Below are positions 1 to 8,916 of a DNA stretch of 64,000 nucleotides, one piece after another. Positions within the stretch are counted from its first letter, which is position 1; each line of letters opens with the position of its first letter. Both the position numbers and the translations under genes were made by a program. The DNA comes from Pedobacter boryungensis. GTDB taxonomy: Bacteria; Bacteroidota; Bacteroidia; Sphingobacteriales; Sphingobacteriaceae. The notes beneath the pieces were generated by a model that was not told where the DNA came from, did not search any database, and saw only the letters and a program-made list of their open reading frames with translations. The stretch covers positions 1 to 64,000 of the forward strand of contig NZ_JABMKV010000004.1 in NCBI RefSeq assembly GCF_013204825.1. Direction: 5' to 3'.

Positions 1-27
1 AGGGCAGGTTAATCACTTTACCAACCC

Positions 28-182
28 AAAGATTTCTTCATTGCGTTGCACTCCAGTCGAAAGGACGATAAGTAACTAAGCTATTACCTTTTCTCCCTAT
101 ACGTCATTTCGAGCGAAGCCGAGAAATCTTTTAACCCAACTAAAAGATTTCTCCATTGCGCTGCACTTCAGTCGAAATGACG
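28..182. repeat. REP-like intergenic inverted repeat with a degenerate half copy
   Basis: Positions 102-182 form a large imperfect palindrome. The left arm starts CGTCATTTCGAGCGAAG and the right arm ends CAGTCGAAATGACG, with AAATCTTTTA and TAAAAGATTT pairing inside. Positions 28-66 repeat the right half in degenerate form (AGATTTCTTCATTGCG, then CAGTCGAAAGGACG). No open reading frame or transposase is present. A related but distinct element lies at 63189-63270. Dispersed elements of this kind are common between genes in Pedobacter-like genomes (family knowledge). RNA from either strand could fold into a long hairpin. Confidence 0.75.
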
Positions 183-256
183 AGCGGAGAACATATGCTT
201 TTTTATTAAAAATAATGAACTGAGTTATTATATTCGTTAATCAAAAATACTTAGCC

Positions 257-1171
257 ATGAAATCATTTAAACTGCTGTTAATTTTAACTTTTATTGCCAC
301 TCATCTATTTGCTCAAGAAGAAAAAACAGATATCAAACTCACTAAAATGTTAGCAGAGTTGGCCAAAGGTTTTAATGGTGATGTGGGCATGTACGTTAAA
401 AATCTAAAAACAGGTAAAACTGCCAGTTTTAATGCAGATACTATTTTCCCAACGGCAAGCATGGTCAAAGTACCAATCACCTGTGGTATTTTAAATAAAA
501 TAGAAAAAGGTGAACTCAGTTATCAAGCACAATTAACCTATCGAGACAGTTTATTATATGCTGGTGAAGATATTTTAGGCTCATTTAAGGATGGGGAAAA
601 AATTTGGCTGAGCAAGGTTTTAATGTTAATGATTACCACAAGCGATAATACTGCAAGTTTATGGAGCCAAAGTTTGGCAGGAACAGGAACAGCTATAAAT
701 GAGTTAATGGAGCAAAATGGGTTAAAATATACCCGTGTAAATTCTAGAACACCAGGAAGAGAGTCAAATCGCAAGCAATATGGTTGGGGGCAAACTACAC
801 CTAGAGAAATGGCAACACTGTTAACACTTATTCGCGATGGAAAAATGATTAGTCCCGCAGCTTCAGAACGTATTTATCGAAATTTAATTCGCATTTATTT
901 TGACAAAGAGGCATTGTCTGAAATACCTCCGTATGTGCAAGCCGCATCAAAATCTGGCGCTGTAGACGAAGCCCGTTCGGAAGTAGTTTTGGTAAATGCA
1001 CCACATGGCGATTATGTATTTTGCATTGCTACAAAAAACCAAAAAGATACTTCATGGACACACACTAATGAAGGCACCACGCTGATAAGAAAACTTAGTA
1101 AAACTTTATGGCATTATTTCGAACCAAAATCTGATTGGAAACCTGCTGACGGAATGGAAAAATATTATTAA
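257..1171 (+). CDS. Secreted class A beta-lactamase-like serine hydrolase
   Basis: The 304-aa product starts with a signal peptide ending at about residue 20 (HLFAQ). The active-site motifs of the class A beta-lactamase / penicillin-binding fold appear in order: SMVK (Ser68 and Lys71, the SxxK motif), SDN at 129-131, and KSG at 232-234 in the place of KTG. A Glu in GRES at about 169 could serve as the general base, but the canonical ExxLN is not clear. The product probably acts in the periplasm on beta-lactams or peptidoglycan-like peptides; substrate cannot be told from sequence. A near-consensus -7 box TATATTCG lies at 229-236. It converges with the next gene with no gap. It could be a true resistance enzyme or a housekeeping serine hydrolase. 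Confidence 0.85.
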   Translation: MKSFKLLLILTFIATHLFAQEEKTDIKLTKMLAELAKGFNGDVGMYVKNLKTGKTASFNADTIFPTASMVKVPITCGILNKIEKGELSYQAQLTYRDSLLYAGEDILGSFKDGEKIWLSKVLMLMITTSDNTASLWSQSLAGTGTAINELMEQNGLKYTRVNSRTPGRESNRKQYGWGQTTPREMATLLTLIRDGKMISPAASERIYRNLIRIYFDKEALSEIPPYVQAASKSGAVDEARSEVVLVNAPHGDYVFCIATKNQKDTSWTHTNEGTTLIRKLSKTLWHYFEPKSDWKPADGMEKYY

Positions 1172-1636
1172 TTAGACTTGATGATTCATTATTGAAGAAA
1201 CAATTAACAACATATATAGGCTAATGAAAATAATGGTTAATATGCCCCAATATTTAAAAAGAGATTTCAGTTTACTCATGGCATCATCCAAATTAATTTG
1301 GTCCCCATAGAGTACGCCATGTTTTGCCTTAGTAGAATATTTAAACAACAGTAAGCTTGGATAAAAAACTGCAAAAGCATATAGCAGGCAAATTGCAGTA
1401 AAGGCTATACTGCCAAATTTACCCATCTGTCCTGCCATCAGCATAATCTCAGGACTTGTATTCATAGCGGCTCCAATCGTAAATGCGCCAATAATCATGA
1501 TACCAGTAAAAACAAAACCTACAATAGCTAAAAATCCTGCCCATTTGGCAATTTCATAAATATAGCTGCGCATTTCTTCACTTACTATTAAAGTGATTTT
1601 TTCATTTGCATCATTGGTTTGTTCTAAGTTTTCCAT
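1172..1636 (-). CDS. Small multi-helix membrane protein (DUF5362-like)
   Basis: The product is about 154 aa with four predicted membrane helices: IAKWAGFLAIVGFVFTG, a Gly/Ala/Met-rich second helix, AFTAICLLYAFAVFY, and a C-terminal WGILTIIFISLYMLLIV. A short polar N terminus precedes them, and the loop before the last helix is charged (DDAMSKLKSLFKY). The frame also opens at a TTG at 1663, but the ATG at 1636 (MENLEQTND) is preferred because it is the first ATG. The arrangement resembles small DUF5362 proteins of Sphingobacteriaceae. Function is unknown. Its stop abuts the stop of the upstream hydrolase gene, so the two are convergent. Confidence 0.7.
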   Translation of the reverse strand: MENLEQTNDANEKITLIVSEEMRSYIYEIAKWAGFLAIVGFVFTGIMIIGAFTIGAAMNTSPEIMLMAGQMGKFGSIAFTAICLLYAFAVFYPSLLLFKYSTKAKHGVLYGDQINLDDAMSKLKSLFKYWGILTIIFISLYMLLIVSSIMNHQV

Positions 1637-1685
1637 TTTAAGGGTCTTTATGTTGATTTTCAAAGATAAACATAATAAATATTAA

Positions 1686-1693
1686 TATCTTTG
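1686..1693 (+). promoter_or_regulatory. Predicted -7 promoter box for ychF
   Basis: TATCTTTG matches the Bacteroidetes primary-sigma -7 consensus TAnnTTTG exactly. It lies 45 bp before the ychF start. A clear -33 TTTG box at the usual 17-20 bp is not visible, so the call rests on the -7 box alone. Confidence 0.5.
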
Positions 1694-1738
1694 CGCCCTT
1701 TAAGAGTGAAATCGTAAATTTTAAAATCTAAGATATAA

Positions 1739-2833
1739 ATGGCATTACAATGTGGTATAGTTGGCTTACCAAATGTAGGTAAATCGACCTTATTTAACTG
1801 TTTATCAAACGCAAAAGCACAGGCTGCAAATTTTCCTTTCTGTACTATTGAACCAAATATTGGTGTAATTACCGTACCAGATGATCGTTTAACTAAGCTT
1901 GCAGAATTGGTAAAACCAAATAAAGTTCAACCAAATACTATTGAAATTGTAGATATTGCCGGTTTAGTTAAAGGCGCTTCCAAAGGTGAAGGTTTAGGCA
2001 ATCAGTTTTTAGGGAATATTAGAGCTACAAGTGCAATTATCCATGTTTTACGTTGTTTTGATGACGGTAATGTAATCCATGTAGACGGTTCTGTGGATCC
2101 TATTCGTGATAAAGAAATTATTGATACTGAGTTGCAGTTAAAAGATTTAGACACAGTTACTAAACGTATTCAGAAAGTGGAAAAAATGGCTAAAACTGAT
2201 AAAGAAGCCAAAAGAACTTTCGACATTCTTTCTGTTTTTAAGGCTCATTTAGAAACTGGAAAATCTATCCGCACTGCAAAAGTTGAAAAAGACGATTTCG
2301 ATTTTATTGAAGATTTAGGTTTACTTACTCAAAAGCCAGTAATGTACGTATGTAATGTAGATGAAGCTTCGGTAATTAATGGTAATAAATATGTGGATTT
2401 AGTTAAAGCTAGCGTAGCTGATGAAAATGCTGAGGTTTTAGTTATTTCTGCTAAAATTGAATCAGAAATTGCAGAATTGGATAGCTACGAAGAACGTCAG
2501 GAGTTTTTGGCCGATTTAGGTTTAACAGAATCTGGTGTAAATAAATTGATTAGAGCTGCATATCGTTTACTTGATTTATATACTTATTTTACTGCTGGTT
2601 TACAAGAAGTTAGAGCTTGGACAATAACCAAGGGTTTTACTGCACCGCAAGCTGCTGGTGTGATCCATACAGATTTCGAAAAAGGATTTATTCGTGCTGA
2701 AGTTATTAAATACAATGATTTTATCACACTTGGTTCTGAAGCTGCATGTAAAGAGGCTGGTAAGTTAGGTGTTGAGGGTAAGACTTATGTTGTTGAAGAT
2801 GGCGATATTATGCACTTTAGATTTAACGTGTAA
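1739..2833 (+). CDS. ychF: Redox-regulated ribosome-binding ATPase YchF (OLA1 family)
   Basis: This is a full-length 364-aa YchF, the usual family size. The P-loop GLPNVGKST is at residues 9-17, the G3 motif reads DIAG, and NVDE stands where other GTPases have NKxD, which fits the ATP preference of the family. The family's coiled-coil insertion and C-terminal TGS domain (from about residue 280, GLQEVRAWTI to MHFRFNV) are present. Family members bind ribosomes and respond to oxidative stress. The gene has its own promoter box and a strong terminator, so it is probably monocistronic. Confidence 0.97.
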   Translation: MALQCGIVGLPNVGKSTLFNCLSNAKAQAANFPFCTIEPNIGVITVPDDRLTKLAELVKPNKVQPNTIEIVDIAGLVKGASKGEGLGNQFLGNIRATSAIIHVLRCFDDGNVIHVDGSVDPIRDKEIIDTELQLKDLDTVTKRIQKVEKMAKTDKEAKRTFDILSVFKAHLETGKSIRTAKVEKDDFDFIEDLGLLTQKPVMYVCNVDEASVINGNKYVDLVKASVADENAEVLVISAKIESEIAELDSYEERQEFLADLGLTESGVNKLIRAAYRLLDLYTYFTAGLQEVRAWTITKGFTAPQAAGVIHTDFEKGFIRAEVIKYNDFITLGSEAACKEAGKLGVEGKTYVVEDGDIMHFRFNV

Positions 2834-2856
2834 GTTTAGGTTATAAAAATAAATGG

Positions 2857-2886
2857 AAAGCTGTTCGAAAGGATGGCTTTTTTTTG
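2857..2886 (+). terminator. Rho-independent terminator after ychF
   Basis: AAAGCTGTTC GAAA GGATGGCTTT forms a 10-bp stem (three G-U pairs) with a GAAA tetraloop. An unbroken run of T follows directly. It begins 23 bp after the ychF stop. Confidence 0.85.
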
Positions 2887-2888
2887 TT

Positions 2889-3196
2889 TGTCATCCAGAG
2901 CATAGCTAAGGATCTATTTTCTTTTTTAGCTCACCGCCGCAAGGGCTCTTTCTTTTCTCTTGATAGAAAAGAAACAAAAGATCAAGGCTGTGTATCATCT
3001 CTCGGATTAAGCTATCCAAACTTTTAAAGCGACAGAAAAAGGTTCGATGAAGGATCGAACTGCTTTCTGTCTTAGGTTGTGGTTTATTAAAGTATTTGCA
3101 TAAGTTTGAATGCTTTCCCCTTGGGGATGCTACAAGGCCGTATGTCATTCTTGGTAATGTTTGTGGTTTGGGATGTAAGATGTTCAACATTCCCAT
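2889..3196. repeat. Gene-poor stretch, probably a dispersed intergenic repeat with a spurious reading frame
   Basis: The 408-bp gap between ychF and mgtE starts with a partial GTCATCCAGAGC...GGATCT element, a degenerate form of the genus-type intergenic repeat. A 96-codon frame on the minus strand (3196 to 2906) contains phrases such as FYQEKRKSPCGG. Similar short phrases recur in many short hypothetical ORFs of Pedobacter and Mucilaginibacter (from memory, not searched). The composition (many Lys, Pro, Ser; no signal or fold pattern) does not look like a real protein. I therefore treat the stretch as repeat-derived DNA. Confidence 0.5.
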
Positions 3197-3242
3197 AAAT
3201 CGAGTTGGGTATGACGAGCTATAAAATAGAGAGTTGGAAATT

Positions 3243-4619
3243 TTACAATAATATACCTTTTAATACTAAAACGGCAATACTAAAGTAAATTACAATTCCA
3301 GTTACATCTACCATTGTAGCCACAAAAGGTGCAGATGAGGTAGCTGGATCGAGCTTTAAACGTTTCATAATAATTGGCATCATAGAGCCAATTAAACTAC
3401 CCCAAAGTACGATACCGATTAGAGTGAAAAATATAGTTAATGCGATTAGAAACCAGTGTGTTCCGTAATCATAAAGATGAAGATTTTGCCACACAGATAT
3501 CCTGATAAAACCAATGGTACCGAGTATCAAACCAAGTAATAATCCTGAAATTAGTTCTCTACGCATTACTCGCCACCATGAGGCGATGGTTACTTCACCT
3601 AAGGCCATAGCTTGTATAATTAATGTTGAGGCTTGTGAACCACTATTACCACCGCTACTCATAATTAATGGTATAAAAAGGGAAAGTACGACTGCTTTTT
3701 CGAGCTCTATTTCGAAGTGTTGCATTGCAGTGGCGGTAAGCATTTCGCCAAGAAAAAGAACAATAAGCCAACTTGCTCTTTTTTTAACAAGTCTAAGAAT
3801 TGGTATATCTAGGTAAGGTTCATCTAGGGCTTCGGTACCCCCTATTTTGTGCATGTCTTCGGTGTATTCCTCATGGGCAATCCACAAAATATCATCAATG
3901 GTTACAATACCCAAAAGGATATTCTGGTCATCAATTACAGGTAGAGCTACCCTATTATTCATCCTAAAGACATTAATCGCTTCTTCTTGTGGGTCGTTTA
4001 CTTTTAGCGCAATTAAACGATTATCTGTAAGCTCGGCTATTTTAACTTCTGGGTCTGCAAGAAGGATTTCTCTTATCCGAATATCATCTAAAAGAACTCC
4101 ATCTTTATCAATAACGTAAACCACATCTATGGTTTCGGAGTTTTTGCCATATCTACGAATGTGTGAAAGCACTCGGCTTACGGTCCATTCTATTTTTACA
4201 GCAATAAAATCTGGGGTCATTAACCGTCCAACGCTATCTTCTTTGTAGCCTAAAAGGTTTAATGCTTCTTTTCTATCGTTATCTGGGAGTAAACTGAGCA
4301 ATTTTTTAACGGCATCCCCTTTAAGCTCTCCTAGTAGTGCGGTTCTATCATCGGGTGGTAATTGCCTAATGATTTCAGTTAGTTTATTGTTTTGAAGTTT
4401 TTTAATGATCCGCTCTTGTGTAGGGAAATCGAGAATACGAAATACATTAACAGCTCTTTTGATGGAAATTGTTTCAATGAATTTAACAGCATGTTGTGGA
4501 AGTTCGTCTATTAAATGCTCTACATCTGAAATGTTCAGTTCATTTAAATAGGTTTTTAACTGCCTATCACTATCGTTTTCTAACAATTGTAATATTTCGT
4601 CTACTAGCAGTTCTTCCAT
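3243..4619 (-). CDS. mgtE: Magnesium transporter MgtE
   Basis: The 458-aa product has the full MgtE layout. A helical N-terminal domain covers about residues 1-130 (superhelix with LPPDDRTALLGEL). A CBS pair follows at about 135-255 (LMTPDFIAV, PVIDDQNILLGIVTIDDI). Five membrane helices follow from about 280, containing the conserved pore motif SSGGNSGSQAS. Family members are homodimeric Mg2+ channels of the inner membrane. Their cytosolic N and CBS domains close the pore when Mg2+ is plentiful, so gating is built into the protein. No Mg2+ riboswitch was recognised upstream. Confidence 0.96.
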   Translation of the reverse strand: MEELLVDEILQLLENDSDRQLKTYLNELNISDVEHLIDELPQHAVKFIETISIKRAVNVFRILDFPTQERIIKKLQNNKLTEIIRQLPPDDRTALLGELKGDAVKKLLSLLPDNDRKEALNLLGYKEDSVGRLMTPDFIAVKIEWTVSRVLSHIRRYGKNSETIDVVYVIDKDGVLLDDIRIREILLADPEVKIAELTDNRLIALKVNDPQEEAINVFRMNNRVALPVIDDQNILLGIVTIDDILWIAHEEYTEDMHKIGGTEALDEPYLDIPILRLVKKRASWLIVLFLGEMLTATAMQHFEIELEKAVVLSLFIPLIMSSGGNSGSQASTLIIQAMALGEVTIASWWRVMRRELISGLLLGLILGTIGFIRISVWQNLHLYDYGTHWFLIALTIFFTLIGIVLWGSLIGSMMPIIMKRLKLDPATSSAPFVATMVDVTGIVIYFSIAVLVLKGILL

Positions 4620-4718
4620 AGCACTATTTTAAATTACATCTTCATTCTGTTTACATTGCTTTGCAAAAGTGCCTTTTTCTTTTCAGAAAGCCAATTATTA
4701 ATATCCAAAATAGTTTTA

Positions 4719-4726
4719 TATTTTTG
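4719..4726 (+). promoter_or_regulatory. Predicted -7 promoter box for tRNA-Arg
   Basis: TATTTTTG fits TAnnTTTG and ends 17 bp before the first base of the tRNA. No convincing -33 box was seen. Confidence 0.5.
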
Positions 4727-4743
4727 CTAGGCATTAAATAACT

Positions 4744-4815
4744 GTTCCCGTAGTTCAATGGATAGAATTATGGTTTCCGGTACCATCGATATGAGTTCGA
4801 ATCTCGTCGGGAACA
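4744..4815 (+). tRNA. tRNA-Arg (anticodon CCG)
   Basis: The sequence folds into a cloverleaf. Acceptor stem GTTCCCG pairs with CGGGAAC, and D stem GTTC pairs with GAAT. Anticodon stem ATGGT/ACCAT carries loop TTCCGGT, so the anticodon is CCG and reads Arg CGG. T stem ATGAG/CTCGT carries loop TTCGAAT. The discriminator is A4815. CCA is not encoded (ACA follows the stem). Confidence 0.95.
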
Positions 4816-4862
4816 CATCAATCAGCAGCCTTACTTATTTAGAAAGGCTGTTTGATTGAAAC

Positions 4863-4893
4863 TTTGAGGTTTAGTTTTACGTAAATATATTTG
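4863..4893 (+). promoter_or_regulatory. Consensus Bacteroidetes promoter for the GAF histidine kinase
   Basis: TTTG at 4863-4866, a 19-bp spacer, and TATATTTG at 4886-4893 give a textbook -33/-7 pair. The kinase ATG follows 18 bp later, so the kinase has its own promoter and is not co-transcribed with the tRNA by default. Confidence 0.7.
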
Positions 4894-4911
4894 AACACTA
4901 AATATTAGAAA

Positions 4912-6111
4912 ATGCCAAATTTAAATCCCATCCCTGCCAATGAAATGGATAGAATATTAAATTTATACGAATTTGATATTGATTATTCCAATTTAGAAAG
5001 CACTTTTAAAGACCTTACCCATTTAGCAGCAAAAATTTCAGGCACTGATATTTCATTAGTTAACTTGATCGATTCATACACCCAATGGTCGGTTTCGAAT
5101 TTTGGTTTAGATATTGATCAAATGGCGAGGGAAGATTCTGTTTGCCAATACACCATATCACAAGATGATTATTTTGAAGTGGAAGATCTTTCTACAGATA
5201 CCCGTTTTCAAGATAAATTTTATGTGGCTAATCCACTTAATTTACGTTATTACCTAGGTGTTCCTTTAAAAACAAAAACTGGACATAACATTGGGGCTTT
5301 GTGTGTACTTGATAAGGACCGTAAGAAATTGACTCCAGAGAAAATTGAGCTTTTAAAAATAATTGCCAAAGAAATTATAACGAGATTAAATACTATAAAA
5401 GTTATTCAAGATCTTAAAAACAAGCTTTTAGTTGAAAAGGAAACAAGTAAAAAGGTTGCTCACGATATTAGAGGACCATTAGCCGGCATTATTGGTGTAT
5501 CTGAAATTATTCAGGATCAAGCTGACGATAATAAACTTTCTGATATTTTAGAAATGGTTAATTTGATACATACTAGTGGTAAATCGGTTTTAGATTTAGC
5601 AGATGAAATTTTATCTGAAAAAAGAATTTCTAAACCTTTGCTAGATGAAAATTTTAATCTAGTTGTACTAAAAGAGAAACTTTTAAAGTTATATACTCCT
5701 CAAGCTAAATATAAGGATATCAATTTTGATGTACGTATTAATGAGTCAAATAAAACTATCATTTTCTCCAAAAATAAATTGCTCCAAATTATAGGCAACT
5801 TGATTTCTAATGCAATGAAATTTACACCTGAGCGAGGAGATGTTTTAGTAGATTTAGATTTACAAACGATTGAAAATATTTATTACTTGAATATAGTAGT
5901 AACTGATACGGGAGTTGGGATGAATGATCAATCTATTGAAAACATTCTAAAAGGTTCCCAAACATCTTCTGATGGTACTGAAGGAGAAAAGGGTTATGGC
6001 TTTGGTTTAGCCATGGTTAAACACTTAATTGATGGCTTGAAAGGCAAGATGGAGATTAGTTCTATTGAAGGAAAAGGCACCAAATTCGAAATTAAAATTC
6101 CACAATATTAA
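4912..6111 (+). CDS. GAF-domain sensor histidine kinase
   Basis: The 399-aa cytoplasmic kinase has no membrane segment. An N-terminal GAF domain spans about residues 20-165 (NLIDSYTQW, YLGVPLKTKTGHNIGALCVLD). A HisKA-type dimerisation helix follows with the phospho-acceptor His184 in VAHDIRGPLAGI. The HATPase_c domain has N box NLISNAMKF, G1 DTGVGM and G2 GYGFGLAMV. No receiver domain or adjacent response regulator exists, so the partner is elsewhere. The GAF type is the one often found in bacterial kinases and may sense a small ligand or redox state; the signal is not known. It has its own promoter and is followed by a hairpin terminator at 6231. Confidence 0.92.
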   Translation: MPNLNPIPANEMDRILNLYEFDIDYSNLESTFKDLTHLAAKISGTDISLVNLIDSYTQWSVSNFGLDIDQMAREDSVCQYTISQDDYFEVEDLSTDTRFQDKFYVANPLNLRYYLGVPLKTKTGHNIGALCVLDKDRKKLTPEKIELLKIIAKEIITRLNTIKVIQDLKNKLLVEKETSKKVAHDIRGPLAGIIGVSEIIQDQADDNKLSDILEMVNLIHTSGKSVLDLADEILSEKRISKPLLDENFNLVVLKEKLLKLYTPQAKYKDINFDVRINESNKTIIFSKNKLLQIIGNLISNAMKFTPERGDVLVDLDLQTIENIYYLNIVVTDTGVGMNDQSIENILKGSQTSSDGTEGEKGYGFGLAMVKHLIDGLKGKMEISSIEGKGTKFEIKIPQY

Positions 6112-6230
6112 CGAATAGATACTTATTCTAAATACTTCTATTCCTGTAGATTATTCTTATTGATGGATAGATACAAAATTATAAAATCGATCATCAAACT
6201 TTAATTAGCCATCATCGGAAATACAAAAAA

Positions 6231-6260
6231 GGATTGCAAACAAACTTTGCAATCCTTTTA
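6231..6260 (+). terminator. Hairpin terminator after the GAF kinase
   Basis: GGATTGCAAA and TTTGCAATCC form a perfect 10-bp stem with loop CAAAC, followed by TTTTATTTTG. The stem is preceded by a run of A, so it can also work for the convergent gene at 6319-7122. Confidence 0.8.
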
Positions 6261-6318
6261 TTTTGTTTAAATATCTTAAGGAAAGAATAATCAATTTTAT
6301 ATTACATAAAGCAACTTG

Positions 6319-7122
6319 TTAGAACTCCAGCAACAATTTTGACTCGTCATGGAAATTTTTTGCCCATATACTATCATCAATTCCGAGAGAATTATCTTCA
6401 ATCAATTTTATATTATTTTTGATGTCAACTTCATATATCCTATAAGCATGCAAAGTCTTATTTTTGCTTTTGTCGAATTGTATAATTGAATATTGAAAGG
6501 TTGTATTATGCCTTGATGATATTTTAGTAAATAAAAAATGAGTAATATCTTTAGGCAATGTATATTTTATGCCAGCTGATTTATCAGCAGGTAAAATAGG
6601 GTGTCTTACATAAAAGGTATTCGCTTCTATGCATGCATTTGAAACTAAAATTTTTCCATTCTCTACTTTGGATGGGCATTTTATGACTTCGTTGTAGTTT
6701 GTAATCGCAATTTCGAGATCATATATTGGATATTTTGAAACATTAACTAAATAGCATTTAAATTGTTCATCCTTTAATCCACCTATTTCCATTCTAATAT
6801 ATCCAGAACCGAAAATTTTTAAAATTGTTTCTGCTTGTGCCTGAATCAATTTATTATTTGACTCAATTATATTAGAAGCCTTATCATTTACTTCTAAATT
6901 TAATTTTCTGTTTTCCTCATTGGCTATTAATAGTTTTCGAAAATAATAATCAGCCTTTCTCTGATTGCTTTCAGCTTTAGCTTGATTTTTATCTGCCTTA
7001 ACCTGGTTAGCCCTAGCCTGTTTATAAGCTTCCTTCTTCTCGAGAGCTTGCCAAATTGCAGCGCCTATGGTAGCTGATGCTGCTAATATTGCTAAAAAAA
7101 TTGGAAACATATATTTTTTCAT
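6319..7122 (-). CDS. Unrecognised membrane-anchored coiled-coil protein
   Basis: I do not recognise this 267-aa protein. One N-terminal membrane helix (FPIFLAILAASATIGAAIWQA) is followed by a charged coiled coil to about residue 95. Inside it a short Lys/Ala/Asn/Gln motif repeats (RANQVKADKN, QAKAESN, QRKADYY). The remaining 170 residues look like a mixed alpha/beta or beta-sandwich domain (YIRMEIGGL, FKCYLVNVSKYPIYDLEIAI) of unknown fold, possibly an immunoglobulin-like extracytoplasmic or cytosolic module. The gene stands alone and is flanked by two similar hairpins at 6231-6260 and 7253-7285. It may be an acquired single-gene insert. Confidence 0.6.
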   Translation of the reverse strand: MKKYMFPIFLAILAASATIGAAIWQALEKKEAYKQARANQVKADKNQAKAESNQRKADYYFRKLLIANEENRKLNLEVNDKASNIIESNNKLIQAQAETILKIFGSGYIRMEIGGLKDEQFKCYLVNVSKYPIYDLEIAITNYNEVIKCPSKVENGKILVSNACIEANTFYVRHPILPADKSAGIKYTLPKDITHFLFTKISSRHNTTFQYSIIQFDKSKNKTLHAYRIYEVDIKNNIKLIEDNSLGIDDSIWAKNFHDESKLLLEF

Positions 7123-7252
7123 TTGGAAATAAAGCTACAAATAGTTTTAAAATGTATGGCACAAATCTTTAGTTCCAAGTGTTGACTTCTAATATCTTTA
7201 TTTTATTATTTGCTATTTTTTTTAATTGATTTTCGTAATAATTAGCAATACA

Positions 7253-7285
7253 AAAGGCTTGCAATTTCATTGCAAGCCTTTTTTT
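7253..7285. terminator. Hairpin terminator downstream of the RND operon
   Basis: AAAGGCTTGCAAT and ATTGCAAGCCTTT pair around a three-base loop (TTC). Seven T follow on the plus strand and four on the minus strand. It lies about 120 bp past the end of the efflux operon on the minus strand and upstream of the gene ending at 6319. Its loop-side core (TTGCAA) resembles the hairpin at 6231-6260. Confidence 0.7.
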
Positions 7286-7404
7286 AATATTATTTTCGTC
7301 ATTTCACAACACAAGTGGGGATCTTAAAGCATTAAGCAATGCATATTTTTTCCATTAAGATGGCCAGTCAAGCTGGAACATGACGTAAGGCTTTAGAAAA
7401 TTAA

Positions 7405-8814
7405 TTACTGCCAACCTCCACCAAGTGCTCGATATAAAGATACACTTGCATTTAGTTGTGCTGTTTTTAAGGATGCTAAATCTAATTCTCCTTGTAATAA
7501 ATTTCCTTGAGCTGTAATTACTTCTAGGTAATTTGCCATACCACTTTTGAAAAGCAGATCTGAATTTTTAACTGCTAATTGTAATGTCTTCACTCTATCT
7601 TGAGCAATAGCATATTCAGATTTTAAGTTCACAATTTTAGCTTGTTCATTTGAGACCTCAACCACGGCTCCAATTACGGCTTGTCTAAATAATAAAACAG
7701 ATTGGTCTCTTTCTACTTTTGCTAATTCAAATTGTGTTTTTAACTCTTTACGCTGAAAAATTGGCTGAGTGATTCCTCCACCAACCACACCGAATAAAGA
7801 AGCTGGAATAGTGAACCAATTACTAGCTTGAAAAGAATTTAATCCGCCGCTTGCAGAAATAACTAAGCTGGGGTATAATCTTGCGTTTGCAATGCCAACT
7901 TTAGCATTCGCTATTTTTAATCCTAATTCCACATTTTTAACATCTGGTCTAATGCTCAGCATTGTTGCTGGAACCCCAGTTGCCAATTGATCTGAAACTG
8001 TCAGTTGTGCTAACGTTGTAGCTCGTTCAATAGCCGAAGGAAATTTTCCGGTTAAAGCACTTAATGCATTTTCTTGAATGCTTATTTCTTGTGTTATTTG
8101 AGGGATAAGTTGAGTTGCTCTTAATTGTTGTCCTTCTGCCTGTTGGATGGCTAGTGAGGTAACTTGTCCCGCATCAAACTGCATTTTTATCATTTTTAAT
8201 GTATTGTTATTTAACGCTACATTTCTTTTTGCAATAGCTAATTGTTCATCAAGCATTAATAATCGGTAAAAACCTGATGCTACTTCTGCTACGATTTTAG
8301 TTTGTACTGCCTTTTTTACTTCGGCAGATTGTAAATATCCAGCGTATGCAGCTTCTTTTTGTTTTTTAATTTTACCCCAAATATCCGCTTCCCAAGTCAA
8401 CGCTAAATTTGCATTGTAATCTTCGATATGGTTGGTATTTAAAAATTGAGAAGTACTCAATCCATTTAAACCATTGTCTGAAGGCCGGTTTGAAGTTGCA
8501 TTAATTTGCAAATTCAATTGTGGAACGTTTCCTAATTTTGCTCTTTTCAACATCAGTTCTGCTGCATCAATATTTCTTAAGGCAATTTGTAAATCGAAGT
8601 TTCTAAGCAGCGCACTATCTATCAAATTCAGCATCGCTTGATTACTAAAAAACTCTTTTATCGGTAATGAGCCAATGCTAGCATCTTCGTTGGTTTCTCC
8701 TCCTCTAAAATTCACGGGTACATCTTTAATGGGTGTTGCAAAGTCTTTTGTAAGACTACAACTGCTTAACACCAAAAGCAAAATTGCGAGAGAACTATTT
8801 ATTATTGTTTTCAT
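7405..8814 (-). CDS. RND efflux outer-membrane factor lipoprotein (OprM/CusC family)
   Basis: The product is about 469 aa. The start chosen is the ATG at 8814 because it gives a clean lipoprotein signal, MKTIINSSL followed by lipobox LSSC with Cys19; the longer GTG frame from 8850 would bury it. Two OEP repeats follow, with the usual helical and Gln/Ala-rich segments (LALTWEADIWGKIKKQKEAA, YLEVITAQGNLLQGELDL). The protein forms the trimeric outer-membrane channel of the pump encoded by the two preceding genes. It is the last gene of the operon, about 100 bp after the pump gene. Confidence 0.93.
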   Translation of the reverse strand: MKTIINSSLAILLLVLSSCSLTKDFATPIKDVPVNFRGGETNEDASIGSLPIKEFFSNQAMLNLIDSALLRNFDLQIALRNIDAAELMLKRAKLGNVPQLNLQINATSNRPSDNGLNGLSTSQFLNTNHIEDYNANLALTWEADIWGKIKKQKEAAYAGYLQSAEVKKAVQTKIVAEVASGFYRLLMLDEQLAIAKRNVALNNNTLKMIKMQFDAGQVTSLAIQQAEGQQLRATQLIPQITQEISIQENALSALTGKFPSAIERATTLAQLTVSDQLATGVPATMLSIRPDVKNVELGLKIANAKVGIANARLYPSLVISASGGLNSFQASNWFTIPASLFGVVGGGITQPIFQRKELKTQFELAKVERDQSVLLFRQAVIGAVVEVSNEQAKIVNLKSEYAIAQDRVKTLQLAVKNSDLLFKSGMANYLEVITAQGNLLQGELDLASLKTAQLNASVSLYRALGGGWQ

Positions 8815-8916
8815 TTTGTTATATTTTAGTTGTACCATTTCCTTAACCACAAGGAAATTAGCGGCAAGAACTCACTTAAAATAGGTTGTTCTTGCTCTTG
8901 TGTTTGTATATTCTGA

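Noticed and set aside
2906..3196. 96-codon frame as a protein gene
   Set aside because: The composition is unlike a folded protein, it sits in a repeat-type intergenic region, and its start has no promoter or context. It is kept as a repeat.
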